Source: Evansella sp. LMS18
GTDB lineage: Bacteria; Bacillota; Bacilli; Bacillales; Salisediminibacteriaceae
Assembly: GCF_024362785.1 (NCBI RefSeq)
Contig: NZ_CP093301.1
Coordinates: 2,108,001 to 2,172,000, forward strand
Length of the DNA stretch: 64,000 bases
Reading direction: 5' to 3'
Part shown: positions 51,939 through 60,306 of the stretch, in pieces
Numbering within the stretch: position 1 is the stretch's first letter
How the letters are laid out: each line of letters begins with the position of its first letter
Notes under the pieces: model-generated
The model's input: the letters and a program-made list of their open reading frames with translations, nothing else
The model's database searches: none
Told to the model about the DNA's origin: nothing
Translations under genes and position numbers: made by a program

Positions 51939-52475
51939 ATGGATGCGAGAATTGGAATAGTAGAGTATGAGGATGCAGCCGGTAAACTAAAGGAACTTTA
52001 CGATCAGTATAATGGGAAAATGGCAAATATTTTAAAGGTGCATTCGCTGAATCCTAAGTCTCTGGAAGCGCATATCGGCTATTATAAAGCGATAATGTTT
52101 GGTAAATCACCTCTGCCAAGGGCGCTGCGGGAGATGATCGCGATAGTAGTGTCGGCAGAAAATAAGTGCCATTACTGAATGGAACACCATGGGGCGGCGC
52201 TCCATTTGCTGACAAAAGATGAGGAGCTTGTGAAAATTTTGAAGGAGGATTACAGGAAGGCAGAACTGGATAGGAAAACAAGAGCTATTTTTGACTATGC
52301 AGTAAAGCTGACCCGCAGCCCTTCTAGTGTGGCGGATGAGGATACAGACAGAATGAAAAAAGAAGGGTGTACGGACCTGGAAATTCTCGACGTGTGCCAG
52401 ATTGCCTCCTACTTTAATTTTGTCAACCGTATGGCGGAGGGGCTGGGAGTGCAGCTTGAAAAAGAACCAGAATGA
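51939..52475 (+). CDS. AhpD-like peroxidase-related protein, probable selenoprotein (CxxU)
   Basis: A 178-aa member of the AhpD/carboxymuconolactone-decarboxylase 'peroxidase-related' family. The helix with 'LREMIAIVVSAENKCHY' ends at residue 79, then TGA (52176-52178) sits where homologues have the second active-site Cys, followed by 'MEHHGAALHLL'. Read as selenocysteine the motif is C77-H-Y-U80, with His83/84. The frame continues without other stops to 52475, giving the usual family length. An ATG right after the TGA has no ribosome binding site. A SECIS-like hairpin lies 10 nt downstream. AGGAGG is 7 nt before the ATG at 51939. A nonsense mutation in a pseudogene is the alternative. Confidence 0.75.
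52189..52205 (+). ncRNA. Bacterial SECIS-like hairpin
   Basis: ATGGGGC-GGC-GCTCCAT forms a 7-bp stem with one G-U pair and a three-base loop that starts with GG. It begins 10 nt after the TGA codon at 52176, putting the loop 18-20 nt downstream, in the range bound by SelB in known bacterial selenoprotein mRNAs. It lies inside the coding sequence. Confidence 0.65.
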
Positions 52476-52583
52476 GCTGGCGGCCACCAATAGTTAAAAA
52501 TTAACAGCGTTTTATTTTTCACAGAGGAAATCGGGATCCGGTCTGGAAGTAATTAGTAATAAAACTGGAACGGAGTGACGAGA

Positions 52584-53090
52584 ATGATCAATGAAGTTTT
52601 TCAGGCGGCACAGTCGGGAGATGCAGAGAAGCTGAAAAATATACTTTCGGTAAACAGGCAGCTCGTAAACGAAGAAAACAAGGATGGATTGACACCATTA
52701 GGTTTTGCAGCTCACTTTGGTAAAAAGGAGGCTGTACAGGTGTTATTAGATTTCGGGGCAGATATTAACGCGCTTTCCCATTCAAAAGTAGAATACATAC
52801 CATCAAATACGGCTTTACACGCTGCTATTGCCGGCGAGAGGGATATGGATGTTATTAAGCTGCTCTTATCAAATGGGGCAAAAACGGTGATTTTTGACAG
52901 CAACGGCCATACACCCCTTCATACTGCCGCCTACCATGCGGATAATCCGGAACTAATCAAGCTGTTAATTGACCATAGAGCGCTAGTTAACGTGAAAGTC
53001 GCAGGGGGAAAGACTGCTCTGGAACTGGCAGAAGAACAGGGGAACAAACAGGCTGCCGAGCTGCTGCGAGTATCAGACGCTTCGGCATGA
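52584..53090 (+). CDS. Ankyrin-repeat protein
   Basis: A 168-aa cytosolic protein with four ankyrin repeats ('GLTPLGFAAHFGKKEAVQVLLDFGAD', 'NTALHAAIAGERDMDVIKLLLSNGA', 'GHTPLHTAAYHADNPELIKLLIDHRA', 'GKTALELAEEQGNKQAAELLR'). It should act in protein binding. In other bacteria such small ankyrin proteins sit beside catalase or peroxidase genes, and the preceding gene here is AhpD-like. ATG at 52584 (CGGAG 8 nt upstream) preferred over GTG at 52575. Confidence 0.85.
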   Translation: MINEVFQAAQSGDAEKLKNILSVNRQLVNEENKDGLTPLGFAAHFGKKEAVQVLLDFGADINALSHSKVEYIPSNTALHAAIAGERDMDVIKLLLSNGAKTVIFDSNGHTPLHTAAYHADNPELIKLLIDHRALVNVKVAGGKTALELAEEQGNKQAAELLRVSDASA

Positions 53091-53147
53091 AGCAGAGATA
53101 ACCATAGCTTACGGCTAAATGAAGAATCTTGAGCAGGGCTGCATAAG

Positions 53148-53180
53148 AAAAGGCCGCAGGCGAATCGCCTGCGGCCTTTT
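53148..53180. terminator. Bidirectional terminator
   Basis: AAAAGGCCGCAGGCG-aat-CGCCTGCGGCCTTTT: strong 15-bp stem between the converging ankyrin and large acidic genes. Confidence 0.85.
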
Positions 53181-53227
53181 GGCCTCTCAAAAACCAGTAA
53201 GCCCACTTTCACCCTGACACTCTGGGA

Positions 53228-54622
53228 TTAATCGAGGTACAAGTCAGAAGTACCTGGCTCCACCAGCCCTGATAGTTCAAGCTCAAGGACCAGCTCATAC
53301 ATTTCTTCAGGAGTGAAACCAAAATCTTCGTGGCTCACTTCCTGGGCTTCAATCATTGCGATGAATTCCAGGTCTTCATCAGTAAGGTCATAGTCATACT
53401 CGTAAGCGGAGTCGTCATAATCTTCATCAAAGTAAAAGTCTTCCTCCATCTCAAGGAAGATCTCGCCCATGCGGTTCTCGAACTGCATTTCCAGTTCATA
53501 TGCTACTTCATCAAAGTCGCTTTCCGTAAAGACGATTCTGTCATGGCCGTAGAAGGAGAATTCTGCTCTGTCATATATATATGAGCTGTCTGCAGTAACG
53601 CTCATATCCACAGTTACGCCATCCTCCGTAATGGAAATAACAGCTTCCGTATCAGATTCCACTATTCTTCCACTTTCAATTTTGAAACCGGAAACGAAGG
53701 AAATAGACAGCTTTTCGATCTCATCAATCATTTCTTCAAAATCACTGATTACCGACTCAACGGATTCATCGCTTCCTTTTTCGAAAGCTTCCCTAGCTTC
53801 TTCGTCGGCTTCAACTTCCCGGAGAGAATGAAGGATAGAGTGGAGCATCAGGTCCTCATCAAGCTCTAAATAAATTCTGTCGTCTCTTTCAGTAACTAAA
53901 GAATCACCGCCGTGCTCATTCAGATAATCAAAAATATGCTCCAGCATGAATTGAGCTAAATACTCCTCTTCTCCATCCTCAGGAAAAATGCTTTCTTCCA
54001 GGTCTAGTGAGTCTGTGAATTTAGCACCCCTTAACGTATTTTCCAGTACAGGGCCCAACACAGTATTCACTTCTCTTGAAATCCACTCTCCTGTATCTTC
54101 ACCGTTGGTAAAGAAAAGAAGCTCCTGCTCTATTTCAGGAATGTAAGGAAGAATATTAAATGCAAAAACATCTACTATTTCAGGGAAAAAATCTGCATAT
54201 GGATCTAAATCAAATGCCAGCTCGTCAGCTTCTTCATCTATGTAAAAACCAAACGGCAGCTGTAACTTGATGTTCTCTCCCTGAATATCTCCGCTAATTC
54301 CATAAGAACCAATCATCTCAATAACTTTAGCTTCTGAATCTACTATTACGGAATTACTGCCCTCGATATTTTGCAGTAAATCTCTCAAAATATCGAAATA
54401 GATTTCTTCATCAGGAGATAAATAGAAATCCTCAGGTGATCCGCTGAAATCTATGTTCATAGAAAAATCAGTGTTAACCTGCACGACATCCTCTTCCATA
54501 ATGTCATTCACTGCCTTAACCAGCTTGAGTTCCGGAGAAGCAAATGCTGAATAACTCAGGAATCCGCCTATTATCAGTACAGCGAGAACCGCTATACTTA
54601 TAACTGCTTTTTTCAAACTCAT
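53228..54622 (-). CDS. Large acidic membrane-anchored or secreted protein of unknown function
   Basis: A 464-aa protein with an N-terminal hydrophobic segment (residues 5-29, ending SYSAFA) that acts as signal peptide or anchor. The remainder is strongly acidic (many Glu/Asp) with clusters such as 'YFDEDYDDSAYEYDYDLTDEDLEF' near residue 405. No catalytic motif or repeat domain is seen. The charge fits a protein exposed to salty medium. It may belong to a group of unnamed Bacillaceae exoproteins with an N-terminal lipid- or membrane-binding domain. The ATG follows a TTAAGGATGTG ribosome binding site. Confidence 0.65.
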   Translation of the reverse strand: MSLKKAVISIAVLAVLIIGGFLSYSAFASPELKLVKAVNDIMEEDVVQVNTDFSMNIDFSGSPEDFYLSPDEEIYFDILRDLLQNIEGSNSVIVDSEAKVIEMIGSYGISGDIQGENIKLQLPFGFYIDEEADELAFDLDPYADFFPEIVDVFAFNILPYIPEIEQELLFFTNGEDTGEWISREVNTVLGPVLENTLRGAKFTDSLDLEESIFPEDGEEEYLAQFMLEHIFDYLNEHGGDSLVTERDDRIYLELDEDLMLHSILHSLREVEADEEAREAFEKGSDESVESVISDFEEMIDEIEKLSISFVSGFKIESGRIVESDTEAVISITEDGVTVDMSVTADSSYIYDRAEFSFYGHDRIVFTESDFDEVAYELEMQFENRMGEIFLEMEEDFYFDEDYDDSAYEYDYDLTDEDLEFIAMIEAQEVSHEDFGFTPEEMYELVLELELSGLVEPGTSDLYLD

Positions 54623-54958
54623 ATTTTCACATCCTTAATATTGTTAATATTTCCAAAAGTATTGTCTCACAAAAGTCATAGTTCTTATTGCTCTTATTGA
54701 GTAGGTACAATGAACTAATTGAGGGTCTTTTTCATAAGGACCATTTTTTAGTGACATTATTAAAAAAATTAATAAGCCATCCTGAAGGAATTAAATCATC
54801 AGAGGATTCACTTGCTTTATCATTATTTGACGCCAATCTGGCTAATTCCCTGAGTTACATGTCCTGCAGGCGGGGCAGACGAATAGCATGATGAGTGGTA
54901 GTATGAAAGGAGAAAAGATATTCCAATACCTTGCTGGAGGCGAAGGGAGTCAATCATT
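54623..54958. other. Intergenic region
   Basis: No gene is supported. A 67-codon ORF (54688-54891) has no ribosome binding site, and its product matches nothing known. A weak hairpin GAGGGTC/GGACC with a T run lies near 54720-54750. The promoters of both flanking divergent genes should be here. Confidence 0.4.
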
Positions 54959-55396
54959 ATGGGGAATATTGTAATTAAAGAACTGTCAGAGCGAAAAGAG
55001 ATTCTGGAGGCTTTTCAGGTGATGAAGCAGCTGAGAACACATCTTGATGAAGCGTCTTATTTGGAACTGGTAACAGAGGCTCAAGAAAACGCGGGATATG
55101 TGATGTACGGTCTTTTTGCTGATGGGGAGCTGGCGGCAGTGACCGGGTTTCAGCCGATGACCACATTATACTATGGCCGCTTTATCTGGATATGCGACCT
55201 TGTAACAGATTCTGCAAAGCGTTCGGAAGGCTATGGGGAAAAGCTGCTCTCATTTGTACACGAGTGGGCAAGGAATAATAACTTTGAAAGTGTCGCACTT
55301 TCCTCAGGGCTCCAGCGTACAGAGGCCCACCGCTTTTACGAAGAAAAAATGGCCTATGATAAAGTGAGTTATGTGTTTAAGCACGCGTTGGAATAA
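54959..55396 (+). CDS. GNAT family N-acetyltransferase
   Basis: A 145-aa acetyltransferase. The acetyl-CoA loop is in 'KRSEGYGEKLLSFVHEWA' (about residue 88; R-x-x-G-x-G/A type), preceded by the strand 'WICDLVTDSA' and followed by 'RFYEEKMAYDKVSYVFKH'. Substrate unknown. AAGGGAG lies 9 nt before the ATG. It stands close to the Staygreen gene, possibly co-transcribed. Confidence 0.8.
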   Translation: MGNIVIKELSERKEILEAFQVMKQLRTHLDEASYLELVTEAQENAGYVMYGLFADGELAAVTGFQPMTTLYYGRFIWICDLVTDSAKRSEGYGEKLLSFVHEWARNNNFESVALSSGLQRTEAHRFYEEKMAYDKVSYVFKHALE

Positions 55397-55500
55397 CGAT
55401 TAATTTCCGCCTCGTGGCCTCTCCGGAAAAGGTCCTGAAATTTAAAACAATACATAAAATAATCGTACGGATAGTATTTCAGGCTAAAAGGAGAGGTTAC

Positions 55501-55965
55501 ATGGGCAGATTAGACCCTGCTAAGCTTTTTGTGGAGTACAGGGACGGGACTGGACCTACAATTCCAGTTTCCGGAAGGCGGCACACGCTTACTCATTCAG
55601 ATATGACCGGAGAGCTTTTTCTTACCACAGGCCTCCACTTTGCCTATGATAAAGTGGACGTGGAAATGCGGGACGAGGTACTTGGAGAATGGCTGCAGAC
55701 CGGGAAAGGATATATTTACTGCGTTTATTTGCATATAGATGAAGGGCAGTTCACCCTGGAAGAATCTACCATAAGAAATCAGGTGTTTATCCGTGAACTT
55801 CCCCTGGCCTTGGAAGCGATCCGATACGGTGACAGCACTTTTTTCAGCAGCTATCCCCAGCTTGATTATGCTCCTGTTATTGTCCACTTCAAGTCTTCTT
55901 ACCCGGGAGTAAACCGGAGAGAAGACTGGAGAAACTTCGCTCATTTTAAGAGCAGGGCCATGTAA
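55501..55965 (+). CDS. Staygreen family protein (Mg-dechelatase homologue)
   Basis: A 154-aa protein of the Staygreen (SGR) family: 'RLDPAKLFVEYRDGTGPTIPVSGRRHTLTHSD', 'FAYDKVDVEMRDEVLGEW', 'RELPLALEAIRYGD' and 'PVIVHFKSSYPG' (fragments of the conserved fold). Plant SGR removes Mg2+ from chlorophyll a, and bacterial homologues can have Mg-dechelatase activity in vitro; what it does in a non-photosynthetic Bacillus is unknown. ATG at 55501, after AAAGGAGAGG. The 29-residue upstream extension has no ribosome binding site. GNAT gene precedes. Confidence 0.82.
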   Translation: MGRLDPAKLFVEYRDGTGPTIPVSGRRHTLTHSDMTGELFLTTGLHFAYDKVDVEMRDEVLGEWLQTGKGYIYCVYLHIDEGQFTLEESTIRNQVFIRELPLALEAIRYGDSTFFSSYPQLDYAPVIVHFKSSYPGVNRREDWRNFAHFKSRAM

Positions 55966-56010
55966 AAAAGCATGTGAATCCTCCTCAGGAAGGACCACAT
56001 GCTTTTTCTT
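55964..56010 (+). terminator. Terminator of the Staygreen gene
   Basis: AAAAAAGCATGTG and CACATGCTTTTT arms with T-rich end. Confidence 0.8.
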
Positions 56011-56047
56011 TGTTCCCTGCGCAGCTCATATATTTCTGCATTTAAGA

Positions 56048-56488
56048 CTACCTTGCCAGTTCCCATTTCAGCATATTATCTTCTATTCCGGTACGGACCA
56101 TTTTCAGTTTTTCCAGGACTTTAATGGATGGGAAGTTATCATCAAGGCACTCAGCTGTCACTTTGTCCACCTCAGGGGAAGTGAACGCCCACCTGATAAG
56201 TTCTCCCATAGCTTCCGTGGCATATCCCCGGTTCTGAGCGGAAGGGAGGATACCGTAGCCTACTTCCACTGTTTTTTCTGGCGTTGGCTTTCCTTTAAAG
56301 CCGATATCACCGATAATGCTGTCTGTTTCACTGTCAATGACATACCAGACACCCCAGCCTTTAAGTTCAGGATTTTCCTTCAATTCCTTCAGATGCATTT
56401 TAATATGCGGACCGGTCTCATATTCTGCAGCAGCAACAGTTTCTTCCGTACAAGGGATTAATCTTAATCTTTGTGTCAGTAGTTCCAT
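56048..56488 (-). CDS. GNAT family N-acetyltransferase (RimJ/RimL type)
   Basis: A 146-aa acetyltransferase with the ribosomal-protein acetyltransferase pattern: N-terminal 'TQRLRLIPCTEE', central 'IGDIGFKGKPTPEKTVEVGYGILP', acetyl-CoA loop 'QNRGYATEAMGELIRWAF' and C-terminal 'NFPSIKVLEKLKM'. The substrate may be an N-terminal amine of a protein or a small molecule. The ATG follows a GGAGAAAAA ribosome binding site. Confidence 0.85.
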   Translation of the reverse strand: MELLTQRLRLIPCTEETVAAAEYETGPHIKMHLKELKENPELKGWGVWYVIDSETDSIIGDIGFKGKPTPEKTVEVGYGILPSAQNRGYATEAMGELIRWAFTSPEVDKVTAECLDDNFPSIKVLEKLKMVRTGIEDNMLKWELAR

Positions 56489-56788
56489 TTTTTCTCCTTT
56501 TTACCGGCCAGGCTCAGCCTGAACGAATGGATTTGGTAATTTATATTTTTTCCGCCTCTTTTGCAGCTGACAGGTTCAAAGCAATCATAGTCCAGGCCCC
56601 TTTCTGTTTGTATACTTGTATATTACAACCGTGCTAAATAAAGAGCTATTTATTTTTAAAGTGAAATTTCGACAGTGCAGCATGAAAAGATCATGTCTTC
56701 TTATTGGCGAACGTACGTGCTAAAATTAGATTAATTAATTTTGCGGGAGAAACATAGATAATCACGCATTGAGACAGGTGTTGATTAA
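56489..56788. other. Divergent intergenic region upstream of the helicase
   Basis: No gene. It contains the promoters of the GNAT gene (minus) and the helicase (plus) and a LexA-like box (56708-56721). Confidence 0.45.
56708..56726 (+). promoter_or_regulatory. Candidate LexA (DinR) box and -10 of the helicase gene
   Basis: CGAACGTACGTGCT matches 12 of 14 positions of the Bacillus LexA consensus CGAACRNRYGTTYC and directly precedes TAAAAT (56721-56726). SOS control would suit a DinG/XPD-like helicase. Two mismatches make it tentative. Confidence 0.45.
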
Positions 56789-59092
56789 ATGAGCAGGGAG
56801 ATTCAAATATCGGTCCGGCCACTGGTGGAATACGCGTTCCGGAGCGGCAGTATTGATGCGGCGCTGCAGGTGAAAAATACAGCTATGCTGGACGGAGTAA
56901 AAACTCACCAGCGGGTGCAGGGACAGTACGGCGTGAATGACCGGAAGGAAGTGCCTCTGGAGTGTACGGTTGATTATAAGGATTTCACCTTTCACATTGA
57001 AGGCAGGTGTGATGGCCTGCTGAAGGATGAGGAAGGGAAAGTGACCATAGACGAAATTAAATCCTCTCAGCGGGGAGTCGGCCAGATTGATGCGGAGGGC
57101 AATGAAGTCCACTGGGCTCAGGCGAAGCTATACGGATTTATGTATGCGAAGGATTTTGAACTGGAAGAAATAGCTGTGCAAGTGACATACGCCGATGTGG
57201 ATAGTGATGAAATTAAATCGGCTAAAAAGTTTTTTTCTTTTGAGGAGCTTGAGAAGTTTCTTTATAAGGTGCTTGATGAGTATATCAAATTTGCAAGTGT
57301 GAAGGCAGATTATGAAGAGGTCCGGCAGGCTTCGGTGAAGCAATTGAACTTTCCTTTTGCAGAGTACAGAGAAGGACAGCGGAAGCTCGCAGCCTCTGTC
57401 TACCAGACGATTCTTGATAAAAAAAAGCTGTATGTAAAAGCTCCGACAGGTATTGGAAAAACAATATCCACTGTTTTTCCAGCTGTCAAAGCGATTGGCG
57501 AAGAGAAAATCAGTAAAGTGGTGTACGTAACCGCTAAGACGATCACCCGCACTGTCGCGGAGGAGACTTTTGATCTTCTCCGGGAAAAAGGCCTTCGCAT
57601 GAAAACCTGTACGATTACTGCAAAGGACAAAGTCTGCTTTAAAGAAGAAACGCTCTGCCAGCCCGACTATTGCGAATTCGCAGATGGCTATTACGACAGA
57701 ATTAACGGTGCCATCCTTGATATATTTGAAAACGAAGATAAGTTTGACAGGGGGACCATCGAGCGTTATGCCCGGAAGCATACCGTCTGTCCCTTTGAAT
57801 TTTCTCTTGATCTCTCCATGGTTGCTGACGGGATTATATGTGATTATAACTATATTTTTGATCCCCGTGTGGCCCTGAGGAGACTTGCAGACAGTAACCG
57901 GAAAAACTACACCTTACTGGTGGACGAGGCTCATAATCTCGTTGACAGGGCAAGGTCCATGTACTCCGCTTCATTGAATAAATCCGATTTCCTGTCTGTG
58001 AAACGGCTATTTACCGGGAAGGATAAAGGAATATCCACGGCTGCAGGGGAAATCAATTCTTATTTGCTGAGATTGAAAAAAGAAGAAATCACTGATGAGC
58101 GGTATGCAACGAGGCAGACGAAGCCGGCTGAACTGGAGGAACTGCTGGAAGTGTTCCTGGAAGCTTGTGAAGCGTGGCTCCTTGAAAACAGAGGCAGCGA
58201 TTTATACGAAGACTTGCTTGAGGTGTATTTCAACGCAAACAATTACATGAAAATATGCAGGCTGTATGACGACCATTTCATCACTTATTTAGAACAGTTT
58301 AAGAGTGAAGTGATCGTAAAAATTCTCTGTCTGGATCCATCCAGGCTGCTGAAGGAATACACGAAGAACTACCGGGGCTCTGTTTTTTTCTCGGCAACTC
58401 TCATACCTGGCCACTATTATAAGGACATGCTTGGAGGGACAGAGGAGGATTACACCCTCGCGCTCACATCGCCGTTCGATAAAGATAATCTTGATGTTTC
58501 TATTGCGGGTATTTCTGTGAGGTATAAAGACCGTGAACGGACGAGCGGGAACATTGCTGATCTCATTTATAAAACAGTGGCTGAGCCCGGGAGAAAAGGT
58601 AATTTTCTTGTGTTCTTTCCTTCGTATCAGTATATGAATCTTATTTTTGAAGAGTTTACGGAAAAGTACCCGGACGTTCCTGTGCTCGTACAGGAAGGCT
58701 CCATGAATGAGGAAGAACGGGAGAAGTTTTTACAGGAATTCAAGGGCGGCAATGAAGGAATCCTTGCAGGTTTTGCCGTGCTTGGCGGGATATTTTCAGA
58801 AGGGATTGATCTGAAAGGGGACCGCCTTGGGGGAGTCGTGATTATAGGCACAGGGCTGCCACAGTTTAATACAGAACAGGAAATTATGAAAGAGTATTTC
58901 CAGACTGCGGGAAAAAACGGGTACGATTACGCGTATGTATATCCGGGGATCAGCAAAGTGCTTCAGGCAGGCGGCCGACTCATAAGAACAGAGACCGATA
59001 CAGGAACGCTTCTCTTAATAGATGACAGATTCCTGACACCTAAATATCAGCAGCTTCTTCCTGGCGAGTGGAGGGATTTCCGGCGAGTTTAG
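56789..59092 (+). CDS. XPD/DinG-like DNA helicase fused to a Cas4-like nuclease domain
   Basis: A 767-aa superfamily 2 helicase. The N-terminal 180 residues look like a PD-(D/E)xK nuclease: 'GRCDGLL' and 'VTIDEIKSSQ' give D...ExK. The helicase has Walker A 'APTGIGKT' (about residue 217), a four-Cys iron-sulfur region ('KTCTITAKDKVCFKEETLC', 'HTVCPFEF'), the DEAH box 'VDEAHNLVD', and motifs V-VI near 'AGGRLIRTETD'. It probably unwinds 5-prime-tailed DNA and trims ends in repair. ATG at 56789; AGGTGTTGATTA is a modest ribosome binding site. Confidence 0.88.
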   Translation: MSREIQISVRPLVEYAFRSGSIDAALQVKNTAMLDGVKTHQRVQGQYGVNDRKEVPLECTVDYKDFTFHIEGRCDGLLKDEEGKVTIDEIKSSQRGVGQIDAEGNEVHWAQAKLYGFMYAKDFELEEIAVQVTYADVDSDEIKSAKKFFSFEELEKFLYKVLDEYIKFASVKADYEEVRQASVKQLNFPFAEYREGQRKLAASVYQTILDKKKLYVKAPTGIGKTISTVFPAVKAIGEEKISKVVYVTAKTITRTVAEETFDLLREKGLRMKTCTITAKDKVCFKEETLCQPDYCEFADGYYDRINGAILDIFENEDKFDRGTIERYARKHTVCPFEFSLDLSMVADGIICDYNYIFDPRVALRRLADSNRKNYTLLVDEAHNLVDRARSMYSASLNKSDFLSVKRLFTGKDKGISTAAGEINSYLLRLKKEEITDERYATRQTKPAELEELLEVFLEACEAWLLENRGSDLYEDLLEVYFNANNYMKICRLYDDHFITYLEQFKSEVIVKILCLDPSRLLKEYTKNYRGSVFFSATLIPGHYYKDMLGGTEEDYTLALTSPFDKDNLDVSIAGISVRYKDRERTSGNIADLIYKTVAEPGRKGNFLVFFPSYQYMNLIFEEFTEKYPDVPVLVQEGSMNEEEREKFLQEFKGGNEGILAGFAVLGGIFSEGIDLKGDRLGGVVIIGTGLPQFNTEQEIMKEYFQTAGKNGYDYAYVYPGISKVLQAGGRLIRTETDTGTLLLIDDRFLTPKYQQLLPGEWRDFRRV

Positions 59093-59138
59093 CAGGCAGG
59101 TCCGTTAACTCCTGGAGCGTCGTTTTTTATGCGATTTA

Positions 59139-59194
59139 GCGGATTGAGGAACCGTAAGTGCTGTATTTAATTGGAGAACGGATCCTCATTCCGC
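59139..59194. repeat. Inverted repeat after the helicase gene
   Basis: GCGGATTGAGGAACCG (59139-59154) pairs with CGGATCCTCATTCCGC (59179-59194), 14 of 16 matches, loop 24 nt. The arm closely resembles the CGGAATGAGGAACCG segment at about 1131, so it belongs to a dispersed element. Confidence 0.6.
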
Positions 59195-59251
59195 TATTCC
59201 CTTAATCTCCTTGTTTTATCTGTTCTTGTGATAAAAAAAGCCATGCAATTA

Positions 59252-59280
59252 TGAAACTTTCACAGTTTAATTTCCGTATA
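59252..59280 (+). promoter_or_regulatory. Sigma-W promoter of pspA
   Basis: TGAAACTTT (59252-59260), 17 bp after TGAAAC, CGTATA (59275-59280). Same layout as the sigW promoter at 17333; B. subtilis pspA is also sigma-W dependent. Confidence 0.82.
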
Positions 59281-59345
59281 AAAGAAAAACAGGCAATGAA
59301 GTGTGGTATCTTTAAAACAGGAAATTAATAGTGGAGGGGATTAGT

Positions 59346-60026
59346 ATGTTCAGGTTCTTTAACAGGGTGCGTACAATAGTGTCGTCTGAGCTGAACTCAT
59401 TATTGAATAAGGCGGAAGATCCCGGAAAAATGCTGGACCAGTTCATTCTGGATATGGAAAAGGATATTTCTGAAGTGGAAGCGTCTGTTGCAAAGCAGAT
59501 CGCTAATGAAAAAATGCTGAATAAGCAGTATGAAGAAGCTGCTGCTATGGTGGCAAAACGGGAAGAGCAGGCGGTTAAAGCGCTGGAAGCAGGAGATGAA
59601 AGCCTGGCAAGACGAGTGCTGGAAGATAAAAACAAACAGCAGTCCCAGGCTGATTCACTCAAACAGCTGCTTGATGAAGCAGTAAAGCTGTCGGAGGAGC
59701 TGAAGGAAAAGCTTCGGGAGATGAAGGACGAACTGAAAGAAATGAGAATGAAGAAGGACTCCCTGAAGGCACGTTCCGAAAGCGCGAAAGCCCGTGCTAA
59801 GGTAAACCGTACGCTGTCAGGGATTGGAACGGGTGCTAAAAGCGGTTTTGAGCGTATGGAGGAAAAAGTTCTCGGTGATGAAGCAGCTGCCGAGGCTTCC
59901 GAAGAACTTCGCAGTGAAAACAAAACCCTGGATGACGAGCTTGCGGCACTTGACCAGAGCAGCTCTGTAGACAGTGAACTCGCCGCTCTAAAGGCTAAGT
60001 TAGGCCAGGATAAAAAGGCTGAGTAA
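59346..60026 (+). CDS. pspA: PspA/IM30 family phage-shock protein
   Basis: A 226-aa coiled-coil membrane-protective protein that assembles on damaged inner leaflets and keeps the membrane tight. An amphipathic N-terminal helix ('MFRFFNRVRTIVSSELNSLLNK') is followed by long helices ('DQFILDMEKDISEVEASVAKQ', 'MKDELKEMRMKKDSLKARSE'). Start at 59346, because GGAGGGG lies 6-7 nt upstream; the five-residue extension does not. A sigma-W promoter lies 66 bp ahead, so it belongs to the envelope stress response of SigW (17393). Confidence 0.92.
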   Translation: MFRFFNRVRTIVSSELNSLLNKAEDPGKMLDQFILDMEKDISEVEASVAKQIANEKMLNKQYEEAAAMVAKREEQAVKALEAGDESLARRVLEDKNKQQSQADSLKQLLDEAVKLSEELKEKLREMKDELKEMRMKKDSLKARSESAKARAKVNRTLSGIGTGAKSGFERMEEKVLGDEAAAEASEELRSENKTLDDELAALDQSSSVDSELAALKAKLGQDKKAE

Positions 60027-60058
60027 GCGGCGGTCAGGGTCTGGAATACAAATTACAA

Positions 60059-60100
60059 GCGCGCTGGATTTTCAGTTCAAAAATCCAGTGCGCTTTTCTT
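60059..60100 (+). terminator. Terminator of pspA
   Basis: GCGCGCTGGATTTT and AAAATCCAGTGCGC arms followed by TTTTCTT. Confidence 0.85.
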
Positions 60101-60306
60101 ATACTATAAGAATTTATAAAATTTTAGCAACGAAGCCGTCTCGACGCTGATAAAATTTCTAGGATTATAGGTAAGTGCAACTAAGGAAACCCTTCGCCTC
60201 TTTTAAGGCTTGGCTTGCCAAGTTTTCTTTATTTTTAAATATTGGGCAATCTTTCTTTTAAACAAGAAAATCTGCTACAATGACTACAGATTAAGGGGGT
60301 TATTTC

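Noticed and set aside
52179-52475. Separate 98-aa gene starting at the ATG after the TGA
   Set aside because: No ribosome binding site precedes it and it begins in the middle of the AhpD active-site helix. It is the second half of the gene at 51939.
54688-54891. 67-codon plus-strand ORF
   Set aside because: No ribosome binding site, no recognisable product, and it lies in a divergent promoter region.
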